Part shown: positions 44,701 through 53,232 of the stretch, one piece after another
Numbering within the stretch: the first letter of the stretch is position 1
Layout of the letters: each line of letters starts with the position of its first letter
Notes under the pieces: model-generated
The model's input: only the letters and a program-made list of their open reading frames with translations
Told to the model about the DNA's origin: nothing
Database searches by the model: none
Assembly: GCF_019933155.2 (NCBI RefSeq)
Contig: NZ_CP082944.1
Coordinates: forward strand, 4,900,001-4,964,000
Length of the DNA: 64,000 nucleotides
Direction: 5' to 3'
Source of the DNA: Metabacillus dongyingensis
Lineage (GTDB): Bacteria > Bacillota > Bacilli > Bacillales > Bacillaceae
Translations under genes and position numbers: made by a program

Positions 44701-46181
44701 GTAAGCAGCTGATCTCTTGTCTGCTCGTTATAAATCATGCCTTTTGCAAATGCGTGCGGAAGCTGAAAATGCGGAAGCCATTTCAGCCATTCCCAGCTCT
44801 TGTATTCTTTTTCATTAAAAATAAACACAAAGCGGACATCATGATAGCTGTGTGAAAATGCAAGCTGTCCAATTAATTGATGAAGTTCATTTTTCATGAT
44901 TGCTTCTTTCCCGATCAGTCCCATAGCACCCCGAGAAAGGTTTACACTGATTGGCACTGAACCAATTTCCCTGTATACCTTTTCCATTTGCTGTGACTGT
45001 TCAAGCAGATTATCCACTTCTCTGTTCGCCAAATCGTTTGAGTTAAGTGAAATTTGATAGCTTGATTTAACTTTTCCCGTTCCGATTCGAAGTTCCAGAA
45101 AGTCATTGCTTTCAGGCGTTCTTTCCCAAATTCGGTCTGATATTTGCTGCGTCATATACTTCATTTGTTCAAAAGAAGGAAAGTGGTAAGAAAGAACCTG
45201 GCGCTGTTTTTCAGCTACCTCCTGAAGCTCATGGCGTTTGTTTTCAAGGTATTGTGTGTATACGCGGAGTCTGCGTTCTTGGCGTTTCTTGTAATTTCCT
45301 TTTTCTCTGAAATATTGCGCCGTTGACGTGATCAGCGTCATCACAAACATAACCATGGAGACGATGATAAAAATGCCTCGCGGAGCAATAAGAGCGACAA
45401 TTCCCATCGCAAGCATCATGACAAGCGGCGGCAGAATAATCAGCCACAGGCTCCGTGATTGATCGTCCCCTTCCTGCGCCGGGAAAGTGAGCGAAATTTT
45501 ATCTTTTGGCAGCTCATAGATCATCCGCGGCGTGCGGCGGTAGGTCGGATACTTTTTGCTCATTTCAGATCTTGGTTTTTCCGTATGGGGCAGGCTTGAA
45601 TGAAACTCATTTATGCTCAAAACCTGTATCAAATCGTCTTCTATCAGCCGGACCGTCATAAACGGCCAGAAGAGAATGTCCCCAATTTGTAATTGCGTGA
45701 GACCCTCTATCTTCCTTCCATTCAAGTAGACCTTCTCACCCTCTGGGGATACCTTCCAATGACTTCCTGTTTTTAACAAGGTGAGAGATCCTTTTTCGAG
45801 AACAGGAAAAGGACCCTTATCTTTATAAATGTGAGCCTCTTTAATGGCCGCTGAAAAAGAAATTTCTTTTTGAAATCCAATATAGTAGGATTCTTCTTTT
45901 TCAGGCGCCGGTGTTAAATAAATTATCAGCTGTTCTGAATGATCCTCAAAACGGAATGGCTCTTTTACAGCAGCCTTTCCAATAGGTTTGTCATTCTGAA
46001 TAATGACAAACCCATCTATTTCCTCTGTTTTTGCAACGGTCAAAGCTCCTTCAGAAAAAGGAAAATTCCTGACTGTCAGCGTGTGCTGAATTTCTGAACC
46101 GATGGAAATCGGGCGGAACGCTTCTTCGTTCACCTCATATTGCTGATAGGCTTCACCGTGAAAAACCCATAAAATACTCAT
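41697..46181 (-). CDS. essC: Type VII secretion ATPase EssC (YukBA)
   Basis: A 1494-residue FtsK/SpoIIIE-family motor, the usual EssC length. The N-terminus contains two FHA-like regions (about residues 1-200). Two membrane helices (about 245-290) follow, then three ATPase domains with P-loops GLLAGTTGSGKSEF (D1), IAIFGSSGYGKSHT (D2) and CIILGQTQKGKTNV (D3). D1 also shows FLLIDYKGGGMAQPF and a Walker B LFLISDEFAEL. It forms the hexameric channel and selects EsxA and LXG-type substrates. It starts 27 bp after essB. Confidence 0.97.
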   Translation of the reverse strand: MSILWVFHGEAYQQYEVNEEAFRPISIGSEIQHTLTVRNFPFSEGALTVAKTEEIDGFVIIQNDKPIGKAAVKEPFRFEDHSEQLIIYLTPAPEKEESYYIGFQKEISFSAAIKEAHIYKDKGPFPVLEKGSLTLLKTGSHWKVSPEGEKVYLNGRKIEGLTQLQIGDILFWPFMTVRLIEDDLIQVLSINEFHSSLPHTEKPRSEMSKKYPTYRRTPRMIYELPKDKISLTFPAQEGDDQSRSLWLIILPPLVMMLAMGIVALIAPRGIFIIVSMVMFVMTLITSTAQYFREKGNYKKRQERRLRVYTQYLENKRHELQEVAEKQRQVLSYHFPSFEQMKYMTQQISDRIWERTPESNDFLELRIGTGKVKSSYQISLNSNDLANREVDNLLEQSQQMEKVYREIGSVPISVNLSRGAMGLIGKEAIMKNELHQLIGQLAFSHSYHDVRFVFIFNEKEYKSWEWLKWLPHFQLPHAFAKGMIYNEQTRDQLLTSIYEMLRERDLEEKKENTRFAPHIIFVITNQQLISDHVILEYLEGEFSHLGISVIFAAEAKESLSDNIHTLVRYVNDQEGDILIQEKKAVSIPFKLDLHKHDGNESFARMLRTLDHQVGMTNSIPKSVSFLEMVNVKEVDDLPIEQNWQTRESAKSLAVPVGLKGKEDVVELNLHEKAHGPHGLLAGTTGSGKSEFLQTYILSLAVHFHPHEVAFLLIDYKGGGMAQPFKNMPHLLGTITNIEGSKNFSARALASIKSELKRRQRLFDQYQVNHINDYTSLYKRNQAEEPLPHLFLISDEFAELKSEEPDFIRELVSTARIGRSLGVHLILATQKPGGVIDDQIWSNARFRVALKVQDASDSKEILKNADAASITVTGRGYLQVGNNEVYDLFQSAWSGAPYLEETSESEDEVAIVTDLGLQPLSNVASSKQHKKDTESQIEVIVDRIEELQAKMGIRKLNSPWLPPLENRISRHQYASHQHEEIYLGLIDEPEKQSQTPYSYQLMDDGNIAIFGSSGYGKSHTVMLLLLSIAARLSPEEAHYYVIDYGNGTLLPLRQLPHTADYFQLDQELKIEKFMRIVKDEISRRKLLFQQQEVSSIKMYNSLCNNKLPLMYIAIDNFDLVKEEMQELETQLIQFARDGQSLGIYMIFTATRVQSVRQSLMNSMKTKILHYLMDTTETYMAIGKVPFAPEPIPGRAIIKKDHAYFSQIFLPADGEDDYELLDSIKEDIGMLKEKYKNAKLPRPVPMLPAELTMINFTQFTADAQKTGVIPIGLDEEHVQPVSVNLAKTKHCIILGQTQKGKTNVLKVILNTALLQPTESIGIFDSIDRGLASYASEEKVAYLDTKEQISLWLDRTEELLKDREQTYLTAIQQGVVNNLAFSPVMLVIDGYSRFQQSLDSMLQDRLTRFMKNYSHLGFNVIVSGNNNELTKGFDAFTSEIKQIRQALILMKKSEQTLYTLPYSRKESDIHPGFGYYVENGKETKIQIPLCVIERKIYT

Positions 46182-46208
46182 GAAATCACCTCCTGTTGCC
46201 TATAATCG

Positions 46209-47516
46209 TCAGTTGGAACCCGATTTTGCAGGAGCCGCTGGCTTTTTCTCTGCTTTCGCCTGCTCAGCTGCCTTTTTTGCCTCTTCTTCTGCTTTCTGCT
46301 GTTCTTCCACTTGCTCTTTCGCTTTCTGTTCTTCCTCTAACTTCTGTTCTTCTTCTTTCTTCTGGGCTTCTCGTTCTTCTTCAAATTGTTTTATTTCTGC
46401 ATCAATTTTTTGAAGTTCTTGCTGCTTTTCTTCACTGTTCATTTCGGTATCTGCTTTTATTTGGTTCTGGTATTGAATCAGTCCAAATACAATCAGATCC
46501 CGGTCCTCAAGATTTCTTGCAAGATCGAGTGCCTCTTTAGCCTCGCCTCTTCCTATATGAATCCAATATTCAAGGTACTGCGGATCGGATTGAAGGGTCA
46601 GCGTGTTTTGCAGGCTTTCCTTTTGGTCTTCTGTCAAAGATTCATTGACTATGTAAGACGATGCTAATTGAAATTTAACAACGTTAGGCATTTCTTCTAT
46701 GCTGTAGCCTGCAAGGGTGCTGACTACTTCACTGTAATCGTTGCCCAAATAGTATTCATTGCTCTCTACAAACGCTTCTTGTTTAGGATGAAGGGAAAAA
46801 AGGGAATAAGCTGTATAAATAAGTGCAGGAACAAGCAAAACAAGAAATCCCAGAGCTATGTACCGTGTAAGCTTCCATTTCTTTTCAGGAATGGATACCA
46901 GAGCGGCATTCTTCTTGTCGATTTCCCTCATGTTCTTTTCTATCAGGGTTAACAATTCAGGATAATCTGCCGCTGAAAGCAATTCCCTGGATACTGGTGA
47001 AATGTCCAAAGTTTCATTGAATTTCAGATATTGTTCAAAGGTATATTTGGAATCAACAGCAGCTGCAGCACAGGCTTTCAATTCCTGCCATAGCCTGTCC
47101 CCGGCCTGTTCATATGGAGGAATACTTTCCATTACACCGTAATGAAGAAAATAGGGCGTAAAGCTTTGGTCAAATAAAATGTTTTCAGGACATATAATCA
47201 AATGAAGCCGTGATAACGAGTGATTTTTCACCTTTTTTACCAGCTGATAGGAAAAATTCCACTTGCTTCGCTCTTCTTTTTTATTTAAACTGGAAAAACC
47301 CAAATAAGTCTCCGGAGGCTGAACATGAACTCTTAATTCATCTTCAGTCAGAACGATTTCCCGCTTAATGGATGGATCCATTTCTTTCAGCATATCGATT
47401 TCTGCTGCTTGATCCAGTTTTACTTTTTCTGTTTGAAAGATGAAAGTATAGCCATCTTCCTTCGTTATGACGGCCTCAAGCTGCTGCTCTAAATAAGTCT
47501 GTTTTTTTTCTGACAT
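46209..47516 (-). CDS. essB: Type VII secretion protein EssB (YukC)
   Basis: A 435-residue membrane protein. The cytosolic N-terminal half has a pseudokinase-like fold (VQPPETYLGFSSLNK, LHLIICPENILFD). A single membrane helix lies at about residues 218-240 (YIALGFLVLLVPALIYTAY). The extracellular part ends in a long Glu/Lys/Ala coiled coil (EEEQKLEEEQKAKEQVEEQQ). That matches EssB/YukC, which dimerises and contacts EssC. The ATG at 47514-47516 (MSEKKQTYLEQQ) behind AAGGAG is preferred over one six codons upstream. Confidence 0.94.
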   Translation of the reverse strand: MSEKKQTYLEQQLEAVITKEDGYTFIFQTEKVKLDQAAEIDMLKEMDPSIKREIVLTEDELRVHVQPPETYLGFSSLNKKEERSKWNFSYQLVKKVKNHSLSRLHLIICPENILFDQSFTPYFLHYGVMESIPPYEQAGDRLWQELKACAAAAVDSKYTFEQYLKFNETLDISPVSRELLSAADYPELLTLIEKNMREIDKKNAALVSIPEKKWKLTRYIALGFLVLLVPALIYTAYSLFSLHPKQEAFVESNEYYLGNDYSEVVSTLAGYSIEEMPNVVKFQLASSYIVNESLTEDQKESLQNTLTLQSDPQYLEYWIHIGRGEAKEALDLARNLEDRDLIVFGLIQYQNQIKADTEMNSEEKQQELQKIDAEIKQFEEEREAQKKEEEQKLEEEQKAKEQVEEQQKAEEEAKKAAEQAKAEKKPAAPAKSGSN

Positions 47517-47530
47517 TGAGAATGACTCCT

Positions 47531-47770
47531 TCATAGGATTTCAAAACGATCTCCTGTTGTAATTCCGCATTCTACAAGCTTATGGTTGCCTGATAGGACA
47601 ATCTGCTTATTGGGAACGCGCACCCAATACCCTTCTCGAGGTGGGTCAGAAATGCATCTTGTCTGCCATACTATATCCACTACTTTTTTGACAGAGTGAT
47701 AATTTGATAGACGCAAATCAAATGTTTCTCCTGTGTAATGCTTCAAATCGATTGTCACTTCAATATACAT
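47531..47770 (-). CDS. esaB: Type VII secretion accessory protein EsaB (YukD)
   Basis: A 79-residue ubiquitin-like protein (MYIEVTIDLKHYTGETFDLR, VPNKQIVLSGNHKLVECGIT, GDRFEIL) of the YukD/EsaB family. It is a small cytosolic accessory component of type VIIb systems and lacks the C-terminal diglycine of true ubiquitin. It lies 14 bp upstream of the essB start and 87 bp after esxA, with a hairpin in between. Confidence 0.93.
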   Translation of the reverse strand: MYIEVTIDLKHYTGETFDLRLSNYHSVKKVVDIVWQTRCISDPPREGYWVRVPNKQIVLSGNHKLVECGITTGDRFEIL

Positions 47771-47795
47771 GCCTTTTCACCTCAAAAATGAAGAA

Positions 47796-47823
47796 GCGCC
47801 ATCATCTGATTTAGAATGGGCGC
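47796..47823 (-). terminator. Intra-operon hairpin between esxA and esaB
   Basis: GCGCCA (47796-47801) pairs with TGGGCGC (47817-47823) with one bulge, followed on the minus strand by TTCTTCATTTTT. The weak T-run suggests partial termination or RNA 3' protection, which would leave more esxA than downstream mRNA. Confidence 0.5.
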
Positions 47824-47857
47824 TCCTTTCTGCACTTCATTAGATTGTCAGATCCTA

Positions 47858-48151
47858 TTAACCGCGGATTTGGCCTGCAATGTTTGCATCAGCCTCTTGA
47901 AGAGCGTGTGCTGTCTTCTCTAATTGTCTTGAAATATCTTCAACTAAATGCTGCATATCTACGAAAGAAGGCTTAAGCTGTTCATATTGATCTCTGAAAG
48001 CGTTGCTTGCTTCCCCTTCCCACATAGCCTGTAATTGACCAATCATGCTGTCTAGACGTCCAATAAGAAGACCAAGCTCTCCACCTTCATTGTTATAACG
48101 TTTTGACATATCGACAAGTTCTGCAGGGGTAACGCGAATAATTCCTGACAT
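47858..48151 (-). CDS. esxA: WXG100 protein EsxA (YukE)
   Basis: A 97-residue helical-hairpin protein, the same length as B. subtilis YukE. The turn motif is MWEGEAS (W-x-G), followed by AFRDQYEQLKPSFVDMQHLV and the C-terminal secretion signal region with AGQIRG. It is secreted as a dimer by the type VII machine and is needed for export of other substrates. The ATG at 48149-48151 (MSGIIRVTPAEL) is set by GGAGAG six bases upstream; an earlier in-frame Met lacks spacing. It is the first gene of the esx operon. Confidence 0.96.
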   Translation of the reverse strand: MSGIIRVTPAELVDMSKRYNNEGGELGLLIGRLDSMIGQLQAMWEGEASNAFRDQYEQLKPSFVDMQHLVEDISRQLEKTAHALQEADANIAGQIRG

Positions 48152-48434
48152 TTTCATCTCTCCTTTTACACGAATTTACATTAATTGTATAAACAAAGAC
48201 CATGAAGGTCAATTGTTACTTCTAGAATACTAGTAAAATGGTACATTCTATCTACTATTATGTAATAGAGGAAGAATATTACTGGTTTCCTCAATTCTGT
48301 TATTAATTACCCATATATTTTACCGATAAAACCTATTTTAAGGTAATTTTTATAAAATTTTTCCATACTCTTAATGAAATAGTCCCGTTCTTGATTCCGG
48401 GATTTCTTGAAAATATATAACGGGGTGCGTGATT
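48152..48434. promoter_or_regulatory. Upstream region of the esx operon
   Basis: About 280 AT-rich bases that must hold the esxA promoter, since the preceding gene on this strand ends at 48435. A weak hairpin TCCCG/CGGGA near 48382-48401 could end the effector cassette. No clear sigma-A boxes or small gene could be assigned. Confidence 0.35.
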
Positions 48435-48761
48435 TTATCCAACCGGTTCTTTCTTATCATATCGAATGGTCATGTATTGAGCATTCGTATCATTCACCAA
48501 GTTGGAATATTGAATCGCGAGCATATGATTGCTGTTAATCTGCTGGCTGATGACTGCTTCATTTTCAGAACGAAGCTTGGTCAGTTCAATGGATATTTGG
48601 GCAATAAACTCTGCCGTACTCCCTGCAAGCTCAGCTCTTATCAGATTGGAAAGCTCAACCCCTGCAGAAGCCAGCGTTTCAAGCTGGAAATTAAGAGGAT
48701 CCGCTTTGTATCTTAAATCCTTAGCAGAATCAAACACGTGCTCTTTATAAAGCTGGTTCAC
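48435..48761 (-). CDS. Small helical partner of the type VII lipase effector (Lap/TlaA-like candidate)
   Basis: A 108-residue protein predicted to be almost all helix, with no signal peptide and no WXG motif. Segments include YKEHVFDSAKDLRYKADPLN, LSNLIRAELAGSTAEFIAQI and NHMLAIQYSNLVNDTNAQYM. GTG at 48759-48761 follows a perfect AAGGAGG by seven bases. It starts 12 bp after the lipase-like gene. Small helical proteins encoded beside LXG or TslA toxins bind the helical targeting domain and are co-secreted. I infer the same here from size, helicity and position. No sequence family could be confirmed. Confidence 0.6.
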   Translation of the reverse strand: MNQLYKEHVFDSAKDLRYKADPLNFQLETLASAGVELSNLIRAELAGSTAEFIAQISIELTKLRSENEAVISQQINSNHMLAIQYSNLVNDTNAQYMTIRYDKKEPVG

Positions 48762-48773
48762 ACATATTCCTCC

Positions 48774-50738
48774 TTATCTGAGATCAAAAATAGAAGCAAT
48801 GTCCTTTTCTTCTTGAAACATCTTCTCAATGGAGGTCTTAATGGAAGAGATGAGTTTTCTCCCTTTATCGAATTGATCCTGAAAATGAAGGACCGTTACA
48901 TCTAAACGGTCTGAGAAGACTGCAGGCAGCGCTTTAATTTGTTCATGAACATGAATGCTTTTCACTTCATATTCGCTTCCTATGGCAAGCAGCTTGCGAT
49001 AAGAACGCGGATTAGATTCCATATCATGAATCTTGCTTAGAAGATCTCCTTTTCTTCTCTCGTAATCCTCAAAGAAGACAGCCTCAAAAGCACGCTGGTA
49101 TCTTCTCAGAGCAGCCTCCTGATCATCATAGGAATCCATTCCTGATTGATAAATCCTCACAGCTGAAGAGAGATTCACTTCGATTTTCTGTCCATTCCCG
49201 CCAACCTTAAAGATAAAGAGACTTCCGCCTTCATAACGTCTGCCTTTCTTAGCAAGTGCATTGGAAACCTGCTGAAGGCTGTGGCCCTCTGCTGCCTCGC
49301 CAAATTCCACCTTTGCCTCCTTGATGATGGCTTTAATGGTATCGAAACGTCCGAAAAGCTGATCGATTTTCGCATCAATTGCTTCAAAAAGATCTTTAAT
49401 AGTAAACATTTTTTGAACAAATTCTATGGGATTAAGAGTTAGAAGTCCATCCATCGCCGTCAAATCTGCAAGACTTGCAATCAAGCTCTGGATTTCCTTT
49501 ACATCCTTCTCCATTCCTTTAAGTTCATCCACAATAAGGTCAATTTCCCCGCTCGTCAGATCAGTAAAAATGCTCAACAGGACCGGAAGATTTTTAATCA
49601 ATTGCGGCAGCTGCAGTGCAAAATCCTTGAGATTAACTGCAATCTCGTCAAAATTTTTGACCGTCTCCCAGACCGAATCAAGTGTATCCACCGGGTTATC
49701 CGTAATACTAAAATCGCTCCATGTACTTTTTAGATCCTGCAAAAGAACCAGATCAATACCTGTCATCGCCTTGATTAAGCCGTTATAGCCTCCAACACGG
49801 TAAGCTGGTGCATACTTTACAAGAAACTTCTGCATCTCATGAAGATCTTCGTCAGAAAGATTGCCGATTCTGTCGCGGATACTCACAAAATCAGGATCAG
49901 AATCCAAGATTGTCCGGCTCCCCAAATTAAGAAATCCACGCAGATCAGATGCTGCAAACAGCATGTCTTCTTCGTTGGTGAGGTGGTGAATGTTCTTTCC
50001 TTTTTCTTTGTAGTAGTTTTCGGCGAATGCTTTTAGTTCCACTGGGGGGATGGTGTAGATTTTGTTAAAATCGGATTCCTTTATATTATACTTTGTATAT
50101 AAACTACCTCTGAATTCCGAATCTATTGTTGCCAATTGGTATGCACTTGGGGGAGCGTCATTAATTGCATAAACATTCTCAAAGACACCGTTAATTATGG
50201 ACAACATTTGAATAAGGTTTCCACCTAATGAATGCCCAACTCCAATCTTTTTCAATGGTATTTCTTTATTTGGTAAATCGACGCCTTTTGCATTTAATAA
50301 TTTGTATTCATATTCAAGATTTTTATCAATTTCATCACTTACCAGTATTTCAAATTGTAATGCTGAATCAAACTGACTCTCGTTTACGCCTGAAAAAATC
50401 CCCATAGCATTATATATCCAATCTAAAGGTTTATCTTCATAGCTATTACCTTCTTTATGTTCACTACCTCTGGTAATTGTATAAGACTGATTTATTCCTT
50501 TTTCAGAATCAAAAAAATGTATAATTGTTCCATCAAAACCCGAATCCGCACTTTTACTTCCCTTATAATCATCAGAGTGATAGACTTTTATTTTTGCAGG
50601 AGGTTTATTTCCAGTTTCTTCAATATAAATTTTTCTAATGTCTTCCTCGGTAATCGGAACCTGTTTCTTTCCCCCGTATTCTCGTTCAGCGATTCTAGCC
50701 CTAATTATATCAGTACCCAACACTTCTTTACTGTTCAT
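48774..50738 (-). CDS. Putative type VII-secreted lipase toxin with reversed domain order (DUF6792/TslA-like)
   Basis: A 654-residue protein without a signal peptide. The N-terminal ~270 residues look like an alpha/beta-hydrolase lipase: GTIIHFFDSEKGINQSYTIT as an early strand, nucleophile elbow KIGVGHSLGGNLIQM (Ser170), a possible acid at Asp194 (AINDAPPS) and His251/252 (IHHLTNEED). I believe this region is DUF6792-like. From about residue 330 it is helical (VKNFDEIAVNLKDFALQLPQ, LKGMEKDVKEIQSLIASL), ending in a charged coiled coil. LXG toxins have the helical targeting domain first; here it is last, as in S. aureus TslA. It lies between a lipoprotein and a small helical gene, just upstream of the esx operon. 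Secretion and toxicity are inferred. Confidence 0.7.
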   Translation of the reverse strand: MNSKEVLGTDIIRARIAEREYGGKKQVPITEEDIRKIYIEETGNKPPAKIKVYHSDDYKGSKSADSGFDGTIIHFFDSEKGINQSYTITRGSEHKEGNSYEDKPLDWIYNAMGIFSGVNESQFDSALQFEILVSDEIDKNLEYEYKLLNAKGVDLPNKEIPLKKIGVGHSLGGNLIQMLSIINGVFENVYAINDAPPSAYQLATIDSEFRGSLYTKYNIKESDFNKIYTIPPVELKAFAENYYKEKGKNIHHLTNEEDMLFAASDLRGFLNLGSRTILDSDPDFVSIRDRIGNLSDEDLHEMQKFLVKYAPAYRVGGYNGLIKAMTGIDLVLLQDLKSTWSDFSITDNPVDTLDSVWETVKNFDEIAVNLKDFALQLPQLIKNLPVLLSIFTDLTSGEIDLIVDELKGMEKDVKEIQSLIASLADLTAMDGLLTLNPIEFVQKMFTIKDLFEAIDAKIDQLFGRFDTIKAIIKEAKVEFGEAAEGHSLQQVSNALAKKGRRYEGGSLFIFKVGGNGQKIEVNLSSAVRIYQSGMDSYDDQEAALRRYQRAFEAVFFEDYERRKGDLLSKIHDMESNPRSYRKLLAIGSEYEVKSIHVHEQIKALPAVFSDRLDVTVLHFQDQFDKGRKLISSIKTSIEKMFQEEKDIASIFDLR

Positions 50739-50751
50739 AAAATCACCTAAA

Positions 50752-51396
50752 TTACTTGAATTTAATAGAATCTGTAATTTTTTTAATTTTTCCTCTTATA
50801 TTAGAAGGGGATAGCTCACATGATTGATCTCTGTCTAAGCATCTACCATTATAAATAAAACGGATACCTTTATCTGTATTATTAGATTTTATATAGGCAA
50901 TATAAGAATAAAAGCCTTTATCATTATTCTGTTTTTCTCCGAAATATATTGTCTTATCGTTAAGTTCATACTTTGAGTATTCACCATCATAGCCTGACAC
51001 CCTTGACAATAGTTTCGTGTTCAAAGAGATATTCCCTGCATGTGAGCTTTCTTCAAAATTAGTCGAAATAAAGTATGTAATATTTTCTTCATTTAAATTT
51101 TCACTAAAACTTAGTGCCTCGTATGTATTTTCAATTTGTTCATAATCGCCGCTGGAGATCTTTGCGTTTTCAGGAAACAACATCGTATATCCCTTTGTCT
51201 TTGATTGGAATGTATAATACCCTTCTTCAACCTCTTCATTTGAAGTCAAAAATTCACGTGTAAACTCATCTTTAAATGCTTCCGTATCAGGCATTGACGA
51301 AGCATCTATTTTACCGCTTTCTTTTTCTTTGCTCATTCCGCAACCCCCAGTAAAGATCAGCATTAAAACCAGACTAAGCTGTATTATTTTTTTCAA
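50752..51396 (-). CDS. Lipoprotein, candidate immunity factor for the lipase toxin
   Basis: A 214-residue protein with a lipoprotein signal peptide (MKKIIQLSLVLMLIFTGGCG, lipidated Cys19). A beta-rich extracytoplasmic domain follows (GYYTFQSKTKGYTMLFPENA, YSKYELNDKTIYFGE). TTG at 51394-51396 follows AAGGAG at eight bases. It ends 13 bp before the lipase-like gene on the same strand, so the two are co-transcribed. In the S. aureus TslA system a lipoprotein (TilA) neutralises the lipase outside the membrane. This location and topology fit such a role, but sequence homology could not be tested. Confidence 0.65.
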   Translation of the reverse strand: MKKIIQLSLVLMLIFTGGCGMSKEKESGKIDASSMPDTEAFKDEFTREFLTSNEEVEEGYYTFQSKTKGYTMLFPENAKISSGDYEQIENTYEALSFSENLNEENITYFISTNFEESSHAGNISLNTKLLSRVSGYDGEYSKYELNDKTIYFGEKQNNDKGFYSYIAYIKSNNTDKGIRFIYNGRCLDRDQSCELSPSNIRGKIKKITDSIKFK

Positions 51397-51600
51397 TGGA
51401 TGGGCTCCTTTCGGATATCTCGTATGTACTCCATCTTATTACTACCACATTTTCCCACTAGCGTTCAATATGAAACTTGAATAATGAAAAAATTACTACT
51501 TAATACATGTGAGTTATTGCTTATTAAATTCCATATACCCCCCCCTTATTTTCCGGCAATTATATGACTATGTTTCTATGAGATTTAAACTTATCTTTTC

Positions 51601-51636
51601 AAAAAAACCTCTCCCAAATACGGAAGAGGTTTTTTT
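51601..51636 (-). terminator. Terminator of the M20 hydrolase gene
   Basis: AAAAAAACCTCT (51601-51612) pairs with AGAGGTTTTTTT (51625-51636) with an imperfect apex. Confidence 0.85.
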
Positions 51637-51662
51637 ACTTAATCATTTCATTGACTCCTCAC

Positions 51663-52958
51663 CTAGCTATTTGCAAGCCTGGCAAGTGATTCTTTCAGCA
51701 CCTGTACACCTCTGATGCAGTCAGGGAGTGAGGTCCACTCCTCTGGTGAATGGCTTTTCCCGTTTAAGCTCGGCACAAAAATCATGCCTGAAGGCACATA
51801 TTTTCCCAGTGTCATTGCGTCATGCCCTGCTCCGCTGGGAAGAAAGAGCGAGGTCATTCCACTCGCTTCAGCAGATGATTGGATAACTTCCTGTATATGA
51901 TCTGGTACGATCACAGGCGATATATTGATGCCGTCGTTTATGTCAACAGTCACTCCTCTTACCTTTGAGAGATTCATTGCTTCATCTTTTAATGCGGAAA
52001 TCATGGCATCTCTGGCAGCCAAATCAATATCCCTTGCATCCACAATGACCTCTGTTTTGCCGGAAATAACGTTCGTCCCGTTTGGAAAGACGTTTATTTT
52101 TCCGACCGTTGCAACAGCCGTTTGGCTGAACCTTCCCGGCGCCTGTTCAACTTTTAAAATAAATTCTGCTGCTGCCGCCAGTGTATCCCGGCGAAAGTTC
52201 ATCGGCGTATTACCCGCGTGATCTGTGTTGCCTATAAACGTAAAGCATGTCCAGGATGGACCGGCAATGCCGCTCACGATGCCGATGTTTTTGTTTGCTG
52301 ACTCGAGGCGTTTTCCCTGTTCAATATGAAGTTCAAGAAAAGCATGAATATCCTCTGGATTTCTGTACGAATCCTGCACTCGTTCCGGATCATGCCCGCA
52401 TCTTACCATTTCATCGTATAGAACGTTACCTTTATCATCTTTAAATGATTTGAAATCTGCTGCGTCAACTTCACCCATCATGACTCGGCTTCCAAAAATT
52501 CCATTTTTAAACCGTGCTCCTTCCTCGTCTACAAAGACAGCAAGCTCAATTGAACGCTTTGGCTTCTCTTGTTTAGAAGCGATGGCCTTGATCGCAAGCA
52601 AACTGCTCAAGCATCCCAGCGGCCCGTCAAATGCCCCGCCATTTGGCACACTGTCCAAATGAGAGCCTGTCATCACGACTGGAAGATCAGGCGAGCTCCC
52701 ATGAAGCGTGCCGAATAAATTTCCGATCGCATCTTCCCGGACGTCTAAGCCAATTTCCGACATCCATTCTTTAAAAACGGACTTTGCCTGTTTCTCTTCA
52801 TTCGTATAAGGAAATCTTGTAATGCCTCCATCTGGAGTTTTTCCGATATCAGCAAGGATTGATAGTTTATCCGCCAATTCTTCTGAATTGATTCCCTCGA
52901 ACTCTGGGCACTGATCAAGCTCCTCCAGCAATCTTTCTTTGGAAAATATGGCAGCCAT
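51663..52958 (-). CDS. M20-family Zn-dependent hydrolase (N-carbamoyl-L-amino acid hydrolase / allantoate amidohydrolase type)
   Basis: A 431-residue metallohydrolase. The metal motifs are MTGSHLDSVPNGGAFDGPLG and FVDEEGARFKNGIFGS, with LELHIEQGKRLE and a C-terminal PSLNGKSHSPEEW His. The dimerisation lid lies in the middle (HAGNTPMNFRRDTLAAAAEF). This is the AmaB/HyuC/AllC subgroup, which splits N-carbamoyl amino acids, allantoate or ureidoglycolate. No purine or hydantoin genes are nearby to choose between them. GAGAGGAATTAT precedes ATG. It is a single gene. Confidence 0.9.
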   Translation of the reverse strand: MAAIFSKERLLEELDQCPEFEGINSEELADKLSILADIGKTPDGGITRFPYTNEEKQAKSVFKEWMSEIGLDVREDAIGNLFGTLHGSSPDLPVVMTGSHLDSVPNGGAFDGPLGCLSSLLAIKAIASKQEKPKRSIELAVFVDEEGARFKNGIFGSRVMMGEVDAADFKSFKDDKGNVLYDEMVRCGHDPERVQDSYRNPEDIHAFLELHIEQGKRLESANKNIGIVSGIAGPSWTCFTFIGNTDHAGNTPMNFRRDTLAAAAEFILKVEQAPGRFSQTAVATVGKINVFPNGTNVISGKTEVIVDARDIDLAARDAMISALKDEAMNLSKVRGVTVDINDGINISPVIVPDHIQEVIQSSAEASGMTSLFLPSGAGHDAMTLGKYVPSGMIFVPSLNGKSHSPEEWTSLPDCIRGVQVLKESLARLANS

Positions 52959-53232
52959 TTATAATTCCTCTCTTTCTATGGTAAATGTATATTTGCACCC
53001 GGACTGGGTGAATTACCAGTTGAATTCCATAGACAGCTCTTCTTACAGAATTTTTTAATATTTCTTATTATAAGGAATTCTATTTATTTCGCAAACCGTA
53101 ATTCTTTTGTGAACCCTTAATTGAATGCGATAAAAGGCAGAAGAAAATTTTAAAAAGATTCTGCTTCATTTCCTACTATTAAGGGTAGAAAGTAGGATAG
53201 CAGAAAGAACACAATGAAAAGGGGAATTCTGG

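Noticed and set aside
51252..51265. parS-like ATTCACGTGTAAAC
   Set aside because: Two mismatches in the 14-bp core; probably chance within the lipoprotein gene.
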